A DNA stretch of 64,000 bases from PCRC01 sp017848435 (GTDB lineage: Bacteria > Pseudomonadota > Gammaproteobacteria > Burkholderiales > Burkholderiaceae_C). Of the stretch, positions 1 to 12,362 are shown in pieces (the stretch's first letter is position 1; each line of letters starts with the position of its first letter). The notes under the pieces are model-generated. The model searched no databases. It was not told the DNA's origin and was given only the letters and a program-made list of their open reading frames with translations. The stretch spans positions 62,001-126,000 of the forward strand of contig OZ260072.1 of the NCBI GenBank assembly GCA_965284315.1. The letters are read 5' to 3'. A program made the translations under genes and the position numbers.

Positions 1-1
1 C

Positions 2-1624
2 ATGCAGGTACCCGACGACGAGCGCAGCCCGCAAGACCGCGAACGCGCCGCCGAGCAGCGCCAGAAACAGGCCACGCTTTCCGACGTGCTGGAGAAAGCC
101 GGCGAGGCCTACCGCCGGCAGTTGCGCGTCTCGCCCAAGGCGGTGGACTACCTGAAGGGCCGCGGCCTCTCGGGCGACATTGCCAAGCAGTTTGGCCTGG
201 GCTACGCGCCCGAAGGCTGGCGCAGCCTGGCCAGTGTGTTCGCCAATTACGACGACCCGCTGCTGGCCGAAAGCGGGCTGGTGATCGTCAACGTGGACGA
301 CGACAGCGGCGAAGAAAAACGCTATGACCGTTTCCGCGACCGGGTGATGTTCCCGATCCGCAATGTCAAGGGCGAGTGCATCGGTTTTGGCGGCCGGGTG
401 CTGGGGGAAGGCACACCCAAATACCTGAACTCCCCCGAAACCCCGGTCTTCAGCAAAGGCCGCGAACTCTACGGCCTGTTCGAGGCCCGCGCCGCGCTGC
501 GCGAGCGGGGCTATGTGCTGGTCACCGAAGGCTACATGGACGTGGTGGCGCTGGCCCAGCTGGGCTTTCCCAACGCGGTGGCCACGCTCGGCACCGCCTG
601 CACGCCCGACCATGTGCAAAAGCTGTTCCGCTTCACCGACAAGGTGGTCTTCAGCTTCGACGGCGACGCCGCCGGCCGCCGCGCCGCCCGCAAGGCACTC
701 GACGGCGCCCTGCCCTACGCCACCGACGTGCGCTCGGTGAAGTTTTTGTTCCTGCCGGCCGAGCACGACCCGGACAGCTTTGTGCGCGAATTCGGCGCCG
801 AGGCCTTCGAGGGCTGCATCACCGAAGCCGTGCCGTTGAGCCGCTTTTTGATCGACGCCGCGCGCGACGGTTGCGACCTCACCACCGCCGAAGGCCGCGC
901 CCACATGGCCAGCAACGCGCGGCCGATGTGGCACCTGCTGCCCGACGGCGCGATCAAACGCCAGCTGCTCGGCGAACTCGCCGACCTGGTGCAGCTCGGC
1001 AACCACGAACTGGCCGACCTGTGGGGCCTGACCAAACCCAGCCCGGCCGCGAGACGGGCACCGGGCAGCTATGAAAAAAATAGCAATACCGACAGGTTTG
1101 ACACAGGCTCAGGGCCTAAAACATTCAAAAACAAACCCCAAGGAGGCTTTCAGACCCCTGTTTCGGGCGCCACACCGCGCCGACACGCCCCCGGCCGCAG
1201 CGCCCCGCCGAGCCGCGAAGACCGTGCCCTGTGCCTGCTGTTCACCGACCCCGGCGCCTGGGAAGCCCTCTCCAACGAAGAGCATGCGTTGTTGTGCGGC
1301 CTGGCCGCGCCCCACGGGCCGCTGTTCGTCTGGCTCGACGGCCAGAACCACGAACATGGCCCCCAAACCTGGGGGGCCTTGCAGGCCACATTGACCGGTG
1401 TGCCCGACGCCGATTTCCTGGTCCGCAAGGTCACCGAAACGCCGTCTGACATTGAGAACGACCCCGTCGAACTCAAAAATGTGCTCCACCAGATCGCGCT
1501 GGAAACACTGCGGGTGGAAAGTGCGCGCCTTGCGGCTTTGGCCGATTCAGACCCCGAAGCCCTCGCGCGCTTCCGCGAAGTGAGGGCCAAGCACGAAGAG
1601 CTGAAGGCCGGCAAAACGGTATAA
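2..1624 (+). CDS. dnaG: DNA primase DnaG (5'-partial)
   Basis: Primase that makes RNA primers for DNA replication with the DnaB helicase. The window opens inside the gene: the N-terminal CHC2 zinc-binding domain is missing and the ATG at base 2 is probably internal. Counted from there, the catalytic core runs from about residue 30. The TOPRIM domain shows EGYMDVV (residues 176-182), DGDAAG (220-225) and a DPD motif near 257, which are the metal-binding positions. A linker at about 340-400 leads to a C-terminal helicase-binding region. The linker holds a repeat-derived insert at about residues 356-376, lower in GC than its surroundings. rpoD follows 215 bp downstream, the usual dnaG-rpoD order. 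Identity is secure; only the 5' end is missing. Confidence 0.96.
   Translation: MQVPDDERSPQDRERAAEQRQKQATLSDVLEKAGEAYRRQLRVSPKAVDYLKGRGLSGDIAKQFGLGYAPEGWRSLASVFANYDDPLLAESGLVIVNVDDDSGEEKRYDRFRDRVMFPIRNVKGECIGFGGRVLGEGTPKYLNSPETPVFSKGRELYGLFEARAALRERGYVLVTEGYMDVVALAQLGFPNAVATLGTACTPDHVQKLFRFTDKVVFSFDGDAAGRRAARKALDGALPYATDVRSVKFLFLPAEHDPDSFVREFGAEAFEGCITEAVPLSRFLIDAARDGCDLTTAEGRAHMASNARPMWHLLPDGAIKRQLLGELADLVQLGNHELADLWGLTKPSPAARRAPGSYEKNSNTDRFDTGSGPKTFKNKPQGGFQTPVSGATPRRHAPGRSAPPSREDRALCLLFTDPGAWEALSNEEHALLCGLAAPHGPLFVWLDGQNHEHGPQTWGALQATLTGVPDADFLVRKVTETPSDIENDPVELKNVLHQIALETLRVESARLAALADSDPEALARFREVRAKHEELKAGKTV
1068..1131 (+). repeat. RPT1 dispersed element, copy A, inside dnaG
   Basis: Begins with the 17-bp palindrome GCTA-N9-TAGC (1068-1084) and ends in a degenerate version of the GGCC...TT end (GGGCCTAAAACATTC, about 1112-1126). 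It is AT-richer than dnaG. It is read in frame as linker peptide beginning SYEKNSNTD, in the same frame as copy G at 61615, whose peptide begins SYAIHSNND. Confidence 0.7.
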
Positions 1625-1625
1625 T
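1620..1625 (+). promoter_or_regulatory. possible -10 box for rpoD
   Basis: A perfect TATAAT overlaps the dnaG stop codon. No convincing -35 hexamer lies 16-18 bp upstream. The next 214 bases before rpoD contain no gene I can support, so this could start a long rpoD leader. It may be chance. Confidence 0.25.
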
Positions 1626-1839
1626 CCGATTTGCCTCGGCAAGAGCGACAGCAACACCTCCGGCCCCGACCGCCCACCTCGGTTCACACCACGGGAACAG
1701 GTCACCTCCCCGCAAGGATTGCACTCCAAATGTTCGCCCCCACATCTTGCCTATCAGGCCCTGCCTGTTTTCCCCCTGTGCGCCGGTTTTGCCGTGGCGC
1801 TTTTCTGCGTTTGGTTGCTCATTTGTTGAGGTTTTTTTC

Positions 1840-4164
<2,325 letters not shown>

Positions 4165-4181
4165 CGCGCCGCCCCCCTGCA

Positions 4182-4220
4182 AAGCGCCTGCACCCGGACC
4201 TCCGGGGCAGGCGCTTTTTT
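4182..4220 (+). terminator. intrinsic terminator after rpoD
   Basis: Arms AAGCGCCTGC (4182-4191) and GCAGGCGCTT (4207-4216) are perfectly complementary, with a T-run reaching 4220. It lies 17 bp past the rpoD stop. Confidence 0.9.
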
Positions 4221-4375
4221 CTTGCCGGCACGGCGTGGTTGACAGGCTTTACATGCCAGCAATGCAAGCACTGGCGTGATGCGACAAAATCAAACCCATT
4301 CAAACGCCCCACTTCGGACCAGACGTCGGCTCAGGCATTGGCTGAGCTGACCCACGAACAACAAAAGGACCGGTC

Positions 4376-5872
4376 ATGGCCCCGCACCACCCACCCACCA
4401 CCCTGCCGCCTGCCACCCCGCGCCCGCGCATGGGGCGTCGCGGCAAAGTGATCGGCACGGTGATCGCCGTGCTGGTGCTGGCCGGCCTGGGGGGGCTGGC
4501 CTGGTACCTGGTGGCCCAGCCGCAGGCCGCTGGTGGCGCGGCGCGGCGCGGTATTCCACCGGTCACGGTGGGGGTGGCCGCAGCGGTGCGCACCGACATC
4601 CCGGTCATTCTGGAAGCCCTGGGCACGGTGACACCGGCCGCCACCGTGCGGGTCCAGGCGCAGGTCAGCGGCGTGCTCAAGGAAGTGCTGTTCAAGGAAG
4701 GGCAAATGGTCAAGGCCGGCCAGCTGCTGGCCACGATTGACCCACGCCCCTTCGAAATGGCGCTGCTCCAGGCCAGCGGCCAGCGCCAGCGCGACGAAGC
4801 CCAGCTCGACAACGCCCGGCTGACGCTGCAGCGCTACCAGACCCTGCTCTCGCAGGACTCGATTGCGCGGCAAGAGGTCGACACCCAGGCGGCTTTGGTC
4901 AAGCAGCTGGAAGGCACGATCAACACCGACCGCGCGGCCGAAGGCACGGCCCGCATCAACCTCGGCTTCACCCGCGTGGTGGCACCGATTGGTGGCCGGG
5001 TGGGCCTGCGCGTGGTGGATGCCGGCAATGTGGTCAGCGCCGGCGATGCGAACGGCCTGGCCGTGATCACGCAGGTGTCGCCGATCGATGTGGAGTTCGC
5101 GGTGCCACAAGACCGGATCCCGGAACTGCAAACCCAGGCGCGCAGCGGCACGTCTTTGCCCGCGTTTGCGCTCGACCGCGCCCGCACCACCACGCTGGAA
5201 ACCGGCAGCTTTGTGTCGCTGGACAACCAGGTGGATGTGCAGACCGGCACGGTGCGCGCCAAGGCCCGCTTCCCGAACCAGGGCCTCGCGCTGTTCCCGA
5301 GCCAGTTTGTCAACCTGCGGCTGCAGGTGCGTACCGAGAAAGACGCGGTGGTGGTGCCCATCACCGCGCTGCGCCTGGGCAGCAATGGCGACTACGTGTA
5401 CGTGGTGAACGCCGACCGCACCGTTTCCAGCCGCCCGGTCAAACGCGGCCTGGCCACCGCCGACAAGGTCGCGATTGCCTCGGGCCTCGCGGTGGGCGAA
5501 CGGGTGGTCACCGAAGGCGCTGACCGCCTGAAAGACGGCGCCAAGGTCACGCTCCCCGGTGAAGGGGGTGGCCGCGCGGCTGCCGCAGCCGGCGGGGCGT
5601 CCAGCCCGGATGGCCGGGCCAGCCCCCGCCAAGACGGGGCACCGTCAGCCACCCGACCAGCCTCGCGCGCGGCCAGCACACCGGTGGCGGCAGACAGGGC
5701 CAGCATCGGCCTGCCCACGCCAGAACAACGGCGTCGACTGCTCGACGCGGTCAAGGACGACCCGGTTCAGCTGGAACGCCGGCAGCGCCTGCTTGAGGCC
5801 ATTGACCGGGGTGACCCGGCAGCGCTCGAACGCTGGAAAACCATCCGCGAGCGCCTGGGCGCTGCGCCATGA
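4376..5872 (+). CDS. mdtA: RND efflux periplasmic adaptor, MdtA-like
   Basis: Membrane-fusion protein linking an inner-membrane RND pump to an outer-membrane channel. A Pro-rich N-terminus precedes one membrane anchor (about residues 24-45). Next come lipoyl/barrel-sandwich segments (VQAQVSGVLKEVLFKEGQ and GFTRVVAPIGGRVGLR) around an alpha-hairpin, then beta-barrel and membrane-proximal domains. The last ~110 residues are an Ala/Gly-rich linker and a charged helical tail, longer than usual for MdtA. AAAAGGA lies a few bases before the ATG. It is first in a four-gene operon with two RND pumps and an outer-membrane factor. The substrate cannot be read from sequence; the MdtABC family exports bile salts, novobiocin and similar compounds. 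Confidence 0.92.
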   Translation: MAPHHPPTTLPPATPRPRMGRRGKVIGTVIAVLVLAGLGGLAWYLVAQPQAAGGAARRGIPPVTVGVAAAVRTDIPVILEALGTVTPAATVRVQAQVSGVLKEVLFKEGQMVKAGQLLATIDPRPFEMALLQASGQRQRDEAQLDNARLTLQRYQTLLSQDSIARQEVDTQAALVKQLEGTINTDRAAEGTARINLGFTRVVAPIGGRVGLRVVDAGNVVSAGDANGLAVITQVSPIDVEFAVPQDRIPELQTQARSGTSLPAFALDRARTTTLETGSFVSLDNQVDVQTGTVRAKARFPNQGLALFPSQFVNLRLQVRTEKDAVVVPITALRLGSNGDYVYVVNADRTVSSRPVKRGLATADKVAIASGLAVGERVVTEGADRLKDGAKVTLPGEGGGRAAAAAGGASSPDGRASPRQDGAPSATRPASRAASTPVAADRASIGLPTPEQRRRLLDAVKDDPVQLERRQRLLEAIDRGDPAALERWKTIRERLGAAP

Positions 5873-5912
5873 ACGGCCTGTGTTCACCTGACCGCCTGAA
5901 AGTGGCTGTCGC

Positions 5913-8900
5913 ATGAGTCCGTCCCGCGTCTTCATCCTGCGGCCGGTGGCCACCTCGCTGCTCATGGTGGCCATCGTGCTGGCTGGGCTGGTGGGTTTCA
6001 AGTGGTTGCCACTGTCGGCCCTGCCCCAGGTGGACTACCCCACCATCCAGGTGCAGACGCTCTACCCCGGCGCCAGTCCGGAGGTGATGAGCCAGAACGT
6101 CACCGCACCACTGGAGCGGCAACTGGGGCAGATGTCCGGGCTCGCACGCATGAGCTCCACCAGCGCGGCCGGGGTGTCCATCATCACCCTGCAGTTCTCG
6201 CTGGGCCTGACACTGGACGTGGCCGAGCAGGAGGTGCAGGCCGCCATCAACGCCGGTGGCTCGCTGCTGCCAGCCGACCTGCCGGCCCCCCCGGTCTATG
6301 CCAAGGTCAACCCGGCCGACACCCCGGTGCTCACGTTGGCCATCACCTCCGACGAGCTGCCCCTGACCGAGGTGCAGAACCTCGTCAACACCCGGCTGGC
6401 CCTGAAGATCAGCCAGGTCACCGGCGTCGGGCTGGTGTCGCTCAGTGGCGGGCAGCGGCCTGCCGTGCGCATCCAGGCCGACACGCAGCTGCTGGCCTCG
6501 TATGGCCTCGGCCTGGACACGCTGCGCACCGCGATTGCCGCCGCCAATGCCAACAGTGCCAAGGGCAGCTTTGACGGCCCCACCCGGGCCTACACCATCA
6601 ATGCGAACGACCAGCTGCTGACGGTGGCCGACTACGCCAACCTCATCGTGGCTTACCGCAACGGCGCACCGGTGCGGCTGTCCAGCGTGGCCAAGGTGGT
6701 CGATGGCGCCGAGAACACCCAGCTGGGCGCCTGGGCCGGCGTTGGCGGGCAACTGAAGCCGGCCATCATTGTCGACGTGCAGCGCCAGCCAGGTGCCAAC
6801 GTGATTGCCACCGTGGACGCGATCACGGCGCGTTTGCCCGAGCTGCAGGCGGCGCTGCCATCGTCGTTGAAGGTCGATGTGCTGAGCGACCGCACCAGCG
6901 GCATCCGCGCCTCGGTCGAGCATGTCCAGCTGGAGCTGGTGCTGGCCGTGGTGCTGGTGGTGCTGGTGATCTTTGCCTTCCTGCACAACCTGCGGGCCAC
7001 GGTCATTGCCAGCATCGCGGTGCCGATTTCACTGATTGGCACCTTCGGCGCCATGTACCTGCTGGGCTACAGCCTGAACAACCTCTCGCTGATGGCGCTG
7101 ACCATTGCCACCGGTTTTGTGGTGGACGACGCCATTGTGATGATCGAGAACATCGCACGCCACATGGAAGAGGGCCTGGCGCCAATGCAGGCCGCCTTGA
7201 AGGGCGCCCAGGAAATCGGCTTCACCATCATCTCGCTCACCGTCTCGCTGGTGGCGGTGCTGATCCCGCTGCTGTTCATGGGCGATGTGGTGGGCCGCCT
7301 GTTCCGCGAGTTTGCCGTCACGCTGGCCATCACCATCCTGATCTCGGCGGTGGTGTCGCTCACGCTGGTGCCCATGATGGCCGCACGCTGGCTGCAGGCC
7401 GAAGGCCCCACGCCGGCCAGCCGTTTTGGCCGCGCCTTTCAGCGTTTTTTCGACAACACCATCCAGCGCTACGACCGCTCGCTCACCTGGGTGCTCGCCC
7501 ACCAGGCCATCACCCTGGTGGTGGCGGTGCTCACACTGGCCCTGACCGCTGCGCTGTACATCGCCATTCCCAAGGGCCTGTTCCCGGTGCAGGACACCGG
7601 CCAGCTGCTGGGCCGGATTGACGCGGCCACCTCGGTGTCCTACACCCGCATGGGCGAGCTGCAACAGGCAGCTGCCCGGGCGATTCTCGAAGACCCGGCC
7701 GTGGCCTCGCTCAGCAGCTTTGTGGGCGTGGACGGGGCCAACAACACCCAGCTCAACACCGGGCGTGTGCTGATCAACCTCAAAAGCCCGCGCGGTGACC
7801 CGGGTGAGACCATGGAGCGGCTGCGCGAGCGGGTGCGCGCCGTGGCCGGCGTCACACTGAACCTGCAACCGGCGCAAGACCTGACCATCGACGCCGAGTC
7901 TGGCCCCACGCCGTACCGGGTGTCCCTGGAAGGGGCCAGCAGCGCCGTGGTGGCGCAGTGGGCCGGCAAGCTGGCACAGGCGCTGCAGGACGAGCCGTCG
8001 GTGCGCAGCGTGGTCAACGACGCCGGGGCAGTGGGCGTGTCGGCCTACGTGAAGATCGACCGCGACTCCGCCGCCCGCCTGTCGCTCTCAGCCGCCAACA
8101 TCGACGACGCGCTCTACAGCGCCTTTGGCCAGCGCATCGTCTCCACGATCTTCACCGAGACCAACCAGTACCGCGTCATCATCGAAGCGCGGCCCGACCT
8201 GCTCAGCACGCCAGAGTCGCTCGGTCTGCTGCATTTGCGCACCGGTTCGGGCACGCCCACACCGCTCTCGGCGGTGGCCACCATCAGCGAACGAACGGCA
8301 CCGCTGCAGATCACGCGGGTGGCCCAGTACCCCGCCACCACGCTGGGCTTTGACACGGCACCGGGCGTGTCGCTCGGCAAGGCGGTGGACGCGATCCGTG
8401 CCGCGGCCGTGCGGATCGACATGCCCGCCAGCGTGACCATGACCTTCCTCGGCGCGGCAGGCGCCTACCAGGCCTCGCTCACCAACCAGCTGTGGTTGAT
8501 CCTGGCGGCGGTGGTGTGCGTCTACATCGTGCTCGGGGTGCTGTACGAGAGCTACATCCACCCCATGACCATCCTCTCCACACTGCCGTCGGCCGGTGTG
8601 GGTGCGCTGCTGGCGCTGATGGTGAGTGGCCAGGACCTGGGGGTGATTGGCATCATCGGCATCATCCTGCTGATCGGCATCGTCAAGAAGAACGCGATCA
8701 TGATGATCGACTTTGCCATCGACGCCGAACGGAACGAAGGCAAAAGCCCGCAGGAGGCGATTCACCAGGCGGCCCTGATGCGCCTGCGTCCGATCCTGAT
8801 GACCACGCTGGCCGCGCTGTTTGCCGCCGTGCCGCTGATGCTGGGCTGGGGCGAAGGCGCGGAATTGCGCCGCCCGCTGGGGCTGAGCATTTTTGGCGGC

Positions 8901-9053
8901 TTGATTGTCAGCCAGGTGCTGACGCTGTTCACCACCCCGGTCATTTACCTGGCATTTGACCGCCTGGGACAACGCTGGCGCAAACAAGCCAACCCCCGGC
9001 TGCCCGCACCTGGCGCCAACCCAGCCGACGCCGCAGGAGACCCCGCCGCGTGA
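5913..9053 (+). CDS. mdtB: RND multidrug efflux permease, MdtB-like
   Basis: Proton-driven inner-membrane transporter of the HAE-1 type, 1046 aa, the expected length. Visible are the N-terminal RPVATSLLM helix, porter domain (LYPGASPEVMSQNVTAPLE), the helix carrying proton-relay acids (TGFVVDDAIVMIENI, around residues 400-415) and the conserved C-terminal ILLIGIVKKNAIMMIDFAI. MdtB and MdtC form a mixed trimer in the known system. This copy precedes the MdtC homologue, and its stop overlaps the next start (GTGA, 9050-9053). Confidence 0.93.
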   Translation: MSPSRVFILRPVATSLLMVAIVLAGLVGFKWLPLSALPQVDYPTIQVQTLYPGASPEVMSQNVTAPLERQLGQMSGLARMSSTSAAGVSIITLQFSLGLTLDVAEQEVQAAINAGGSLLPADLPAPPVYAKVNPADTPVLTLAITSDELPLTEVQNLVNTRLALKISQVTGVGLVSLSGGQRPAVRIQADTQLLASYGLGLDTLRTAIAAANANSAKGSFDGPTRAYTINANDQLLTVADYANLIVAYRNGAPVRLSSVAKVVDGAENTQLGAWAGVGGQLKPAIIVDVQRQPGANVIATVDAITARLPELQAALPSSLKVDVLSDRTSGIRASVEHVQLELVLAVVLVVLVIFAFLHNLRATVIASIAVPISLIGTFGAMYLLGYSLNNLSLMALTIATGFVVDDAIVMIENIARHMEEGLAPMQAALKGAQEIGFTIISLTVSLVAVLIPLLFMGDVVGRLFREFAVTLAITILISAVVSLTLVPMMAARWLQAEGPTPASRFGRAFQRFFDNTIQRYDRSLTWVLAHQAITLVVAVLTLALTAALYIAIPKGLFPVQDTGQLLGRIDAATSVSYTRMGELQQAAARAILEDPAVASLSSFVGVDGANNTQLNTGRVLINLKSPRGDPGETMERLRERVRAVAGVTLNLQPAQDLTIDAESGPTPYRVSLEGASSAVVAQWAGKLAQALQDEPSVRSVVNDAGAVGVSAYVKIDRDSAARLSLSAANIDDALYSAFGQRIVSTIFTETNQYRVIIEARPDLLSTPESLGLLHLRTGSGTPTPLSAVATISERTAPLQITRVAQYPATTLGFDTAPGVSLGKAVDAIRAAAVRIDMPASVTMTFLGAAGAYQASLTNQLWLILAAVVCVYIVLGVLYESYIHPMTILSTLPSAGVGALLALMVSGQDLGVIGIIGIILLIGIVKKNAIMMIDFAIDAERNEGKSPQEAIHQAALMRLRPILMTTLAALFAAVPLMLGWGEGAELRRPLGLSIFGGLIVSQVLTLFTTPVIYLAFDRLGQRWRKQANPRLPAPGANPADAAGDPAA

Positions 9054-12000
9054 ACCTCTCAGGCCCCTTTGTTCGACGGCCAGTGGGCACGGTGCTGCTG
9101 ACACTGGGCATCGCGCTGGCCGGCATGGTGGCTTACGGCGTGTTGCCGGTGTCGCCCTTGCCGCAGGTGGACTTTCCGACCATATCGGTCAGTGCCCGGC
9201 TGCCCGGCGCCAGCCCCGAAACCATGGCCACCAGCGTGGCCACGCCACTGGAACGCCGCCTGGGCGTGATTTCCGGCGTCAATGAAATGACGTCGAACAG
9301 CAGCAACGGTTCCACCCGCATCAACCTGCAGTTCGACCTCAACCGCAAGATCGACTCGGCGGCGCGCGAAGTCCAGGCCGCGATCAACGCGTCCCGGGCA
9401 GACCTGCCGGCCACGCTGCGCAGCAACCCCACCTACCGCAAAGCCAACCCGGCGGACTCGCCGGTGATGATCCTCGCGCTCACCTCCAGTGTCCGTTCCC
9501 CCGGGCAGGTGTATGACGAGGTCTCCAACGTGGTCCAGCAAAAGCTGGCACAGGTGCCGGGCGTCGGCGACGTGGAACTCGGCGGTGGCTCGCTGCCTGC
9601 GGTGCGGATCGGTCTGTTGCCTTTTGCCCTCAACCGCCACGGTCTGAGCATGGAAGACGTGCGCGCCGCGATCCAGGCCGCCAATGCCAACCGGCCCAAG
9701 GGGGCCGTCGAGGTCGAGGGCCGCCGCCTGCAGATCTACACCAGCGCCAACTCCGCAGGCGCGGGCCTGAAAGCCGCCGACTACATTGACCTCGTGGTGG
9801 CGTGGCGCAACGGCGCGGCGATCCGCCTGGGCGACGTGGCCGAGGTGATCGACAGCGTGGAGGACACCCGCACACTGGGCCTGTTCAACGGCGAGCGGGC
9901 GGTGGTGGTCATCATCCGCAAACAACCGGGTGCGAACGTGATCGAGACGGTGGACGGCATCCGCGGCCTGCTGCCCGAGCTGCAGGCACAACTGCCGTCG
10001 GACGTGAAGCTGCAGGTGTCGTCAGACCGCACGCTGTCCATCCGCACCGCCCTGCACGAAGTCGAGTTCACACTCGGGCTGTCGATCGTGCTGGTGGTGC
10101 TGGTGGTGAGCGCGTTTTTGCGCAGCCTGCGCGCCACCGTCATTCCCGCCGTCGCCACCGTGGTGTCGCTGCTGGGCACTTTTGTGGTGATGTATGCGCT
10201 GGGCTTCAGCCTGAACAACCTGAGCCTGATGGCGCTCACCGTGGCCACCGGCTTTGTGGTGGACGACGCCATCGTGGTGCTGGAGAACACCAGCCGCCAC
10301 ATGGAAGCCGGCATGGACCGCTTCACCGCCGCACTGCATGGCGCGCGCGAAGTGGGTTTCACCGTGCTGTCGATCAGCCTGTCGCTGGTGGCGGTGTTCA
10401 TTCCCCTGCTGTTCATGGGCGGCCAGGTCGGGCGGCTGTTCCGGGAGTTCGCGGTCACGCTGTCGGCCGCTGTGATGATCTCGCTGGTGATCTCGCTCAC
10501 CACCACCCCCATGATGTGCGCCTGGCTGCTGAAGCCGGAAGCCCACCCTGCCGCGCAACGCCCTGGCTGGCTCGCTCGCAGGCTGGAAGCCATCTTCAGC
10601 GGGCTGCAACGGGGCTACGCGGTCAGCCTGGACTGGGCCATGGCCAACCGCTGGCTGGTCATGCTCAGCCTGGTGGCGGTGGTGGCGCTGAACGGGGTGC
10701 TGTTCAAGACCATCCCGAAAGGCTTTTTCCCGCAGCAGGACACCGGTCAGATCAGTGCCGGCCTGCGTGCCGACCAGAGCATCTCCTTCCAGGCGCTGCA
10801 AGACAAGCTGTCACAAGCCGTGGACATCATCCGGCGCGACCCGGCGGTGGACACGGTGGTCGGCTTTGTCGGCGGTGCGCGGGCGGGCGGCGGCTTCATG
10901 TTCATCAGCCTGAAGCCCCTGGCACAGCGCAACGAACGGGGCCAGGCGGTGATCGCCCGGCTGCGACCGCAGCTCGCCAAACTCACCGGCGTCAGCATCT
11001 TCCTGAACCCGGTGCAGGACCTGCGCATCGGTGGGCGCGAATCCAACGCCACGTACCAGTACGCCCTCAAGAGCGACAGCATGGCCGACCTCAAGCTCTG
11101 GGCCAAAAAACTGGCCGACGCGATGAAACTGCAGCCCGAACTGGTGGACGTGGACACCGACCAGCAGGAAAACGGCGTTGAAACCTATGTCACGATTGAC
11201 CGCGACAACGCGGCCCGCCTGGGCCTCACCTCGCGCGACGTGAGCAACGCGCTCTACAACAGCTTTGGCCAGCGGCAGGTGGCCAACGTCTACGGCGAAC
11301 TGAACCAGTACCACGTGGTGATGGAGGTGGCACCCCAGTACCGGCAAGGGCCGCTCGCCTTGAACGACGTTTACGTGCCCGCGCGCGGCAGCGTCAGCAC
11401 CAGCGACACCGCGCTGAACACCGCCACCACGCAGGCCACCACGCAAGCCGCCAACAACGCCAGCACCACCGCAGCGGGCACGGCCAGTGTCTCGGTCAAC
11501 CCCGGCTCCCGCGACCCGGCCACGGGCAGCGCGGTCAGCAGTGCGGTCACCCGCATGGTGCCTTTGACGGCCTTCACCCGCGTGTCAGAGGCCACCTCCC
11601 CCACCGCCATCAGCCACCAGGACGCCGAGCTGGCCACCACGATTTCGTTCAACATCGCCGAAGGCAGCAACCTGGCCGATGCGCAGGCCGCGGTGCTCGC
11701 CGCACAGGCCAGCATTGCCATGCCGCGCAACGTGCGCGGCACCTTTGAGGGCGCCGCCCGCAGTGCGCAGCAATCGCAAGACCAGCAGCCTTTGCTGATC
11801 CTGGCCGCCATCGTGGTCATCTACCTGGTGCTGGGCATCCTGTACGAAAGCCTGATCCACCCCATCACCGTGCTGTCCACCCTGCCCTCGGCCGGTGTGG
11901 GCGCGGTGTTGGCGTTGATGCTGTTCAAAATGGACTTCTCCATCATCGCGTTGATCGGGGTGTTCCTGCTGATCGGCATCGTCAAGAAGAACGCCATCCT

Positions 12001-12349
12001 GATCATCGACTTTGCCATCGAGGCCGAGCGTTCGCGCGGCCTGTCGGCGGCAGAGGCCGTGCACGAGGCCTGCCTGCTGCGCTTCCGCCCAATCCTGATG
12101 ACCACGCTGGCCGCCGCCCTCGGCGCCCTCCCGCTGGCGATTGGCTTTGGCGAAGGTTACGAACTGCGCCAACCCCTGGGGGTGGCCATCATTGGCGGCT
12201 TGATTGCCAGTCAGTTGCTCACCCTGCTGACCACACCAGTGGTCTATGTGCTGATGGACAAGCTGCGACGGCGCGGTTCGGATGAACACCATCTGGGCCG
12301 AAACCTGTCGGACGAAGGCCGCTCGGCCACCCCACTTCCTGCCTCCTGA
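9050..12349 (+). CDS. mdtC: RND multidrug efflux permease, MdtC-like
   Basis: Second RND subunit, translated from a GTG overlapping the mdtB stop. It has the same landmarks as its neighbour (GFVVDDAIVVLENTSRHME; LLIGIVKKNAILIIDFAIEA), but at 1099 aa it is about 70 residues longer than usual. The excess is mainly a low-complexity Ala/Thr/Ser stretch at about residues 778-835, in the second periplasmic (porter) domain, between a VYVPARGSV strand and the MVPLTAFTRV strand. In the family the two strands are joined by a short loop. It belongs to the four-gene tripartite pump operon. Confidence 0.93.
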   Translation: MNLSGPFVRRPVGTVLLTLGIALAGMVAYGVLPVSPLPQVDFPTISVSARLPGASPETMATSVATPLERRLGVISGVNEMTSNSSNGSTRINLQFDLNRKIDSAAREVQAAINASRADLPATLRSNPTYRKANPADSPVMILALTSSVRSPGQVYDEVSNVVQQKLAQVPGVGDVELGGGSLPAVRIGLLPFALNRHGLSMEDVRAAIQAANANRPKGAVEVEGRRLQIYTSANSAGAGLKAADYIDLVVAWRNGAAIRLGDVAEVIDSVEDTRTLGLFNGERAVVVIIRKQPGANVIETVDGIRGLLPELQAQLPSDVKLQVSSDRTLSIRTALHEVEFTLGLSIVLVVLVVSAFLRSLRATVIPAVATVVSLLGTFVVMYALGFSLNNLSLMALTVATGFVVDDAIVVLENTSRHMEAGMDRFTAALHGAREVGFTVLSISLSLVAVFIPLLFMGGQVGRLFREFAVTLSAAVMISLVISLTTTPMMCAWLLKPEAHPAAQRPGWLARRLEAIFSGLQRGYAVSLDWAMANRWLVMLSLVAVVALNGVLFKTIPKGFFPQQDTGQISAGLRADQSISFQALQDKLSQAVDIIRRDPAVDTVVGFVGGARAGGGFMFISLKPLAQRNERGQAVIARLRPQLAKLTGVSIFLNPVQDLRIGGRESNATYQYALKSDSMADLKLWAKKLADAMKLQPELVDVDTDQQENGVETYVTIDRDNAARLGLTSRDVSNALYNSFGQRQVANVYGELNQYHVVMEVAPQYRQGPLALNDVYVPARGSVSTSDTALNTATTQATTQAANNASTTAAGTASVSVNPGSRDPATGSAVSSAVTRMVPLTAFTRVSEATSPTAISHQDAELATTISFNIAEGSNLADAQAAVLAAQASIAMPRNVRGTFEGAARSAQQSQDQQPLLILAAIVVIYLVLGILYESLIHPITVLSTLPSAGVGAVLALMLFKMDFSIIALIGVFLLIGIVKKNAILIIDFAIEAERSRGLSAAEAVHEACLLRFRPILMTTLAAALGALPLAIGFGEGYELRQPLGVAIIGGLIASQLLTLLTTPVVYVLMDKLRRRGSDEHHLGRNLSDEGRSATPLPAS

Positions 12350-12362
12350 CACCGGTACGACG

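Noticed and set aside
4239..4267. TTGACA at 4239-4244 as promoter of the efflux operon
   Set aside because: No acceptable -10 box 16-18 bp downstream; left out of the feature list.
5913..12349. Two tandem RND genes as an assembly duplication
   Set aside because: MdtB- and MdtC-like pairs are normal partners and the two sequences differ throughout.
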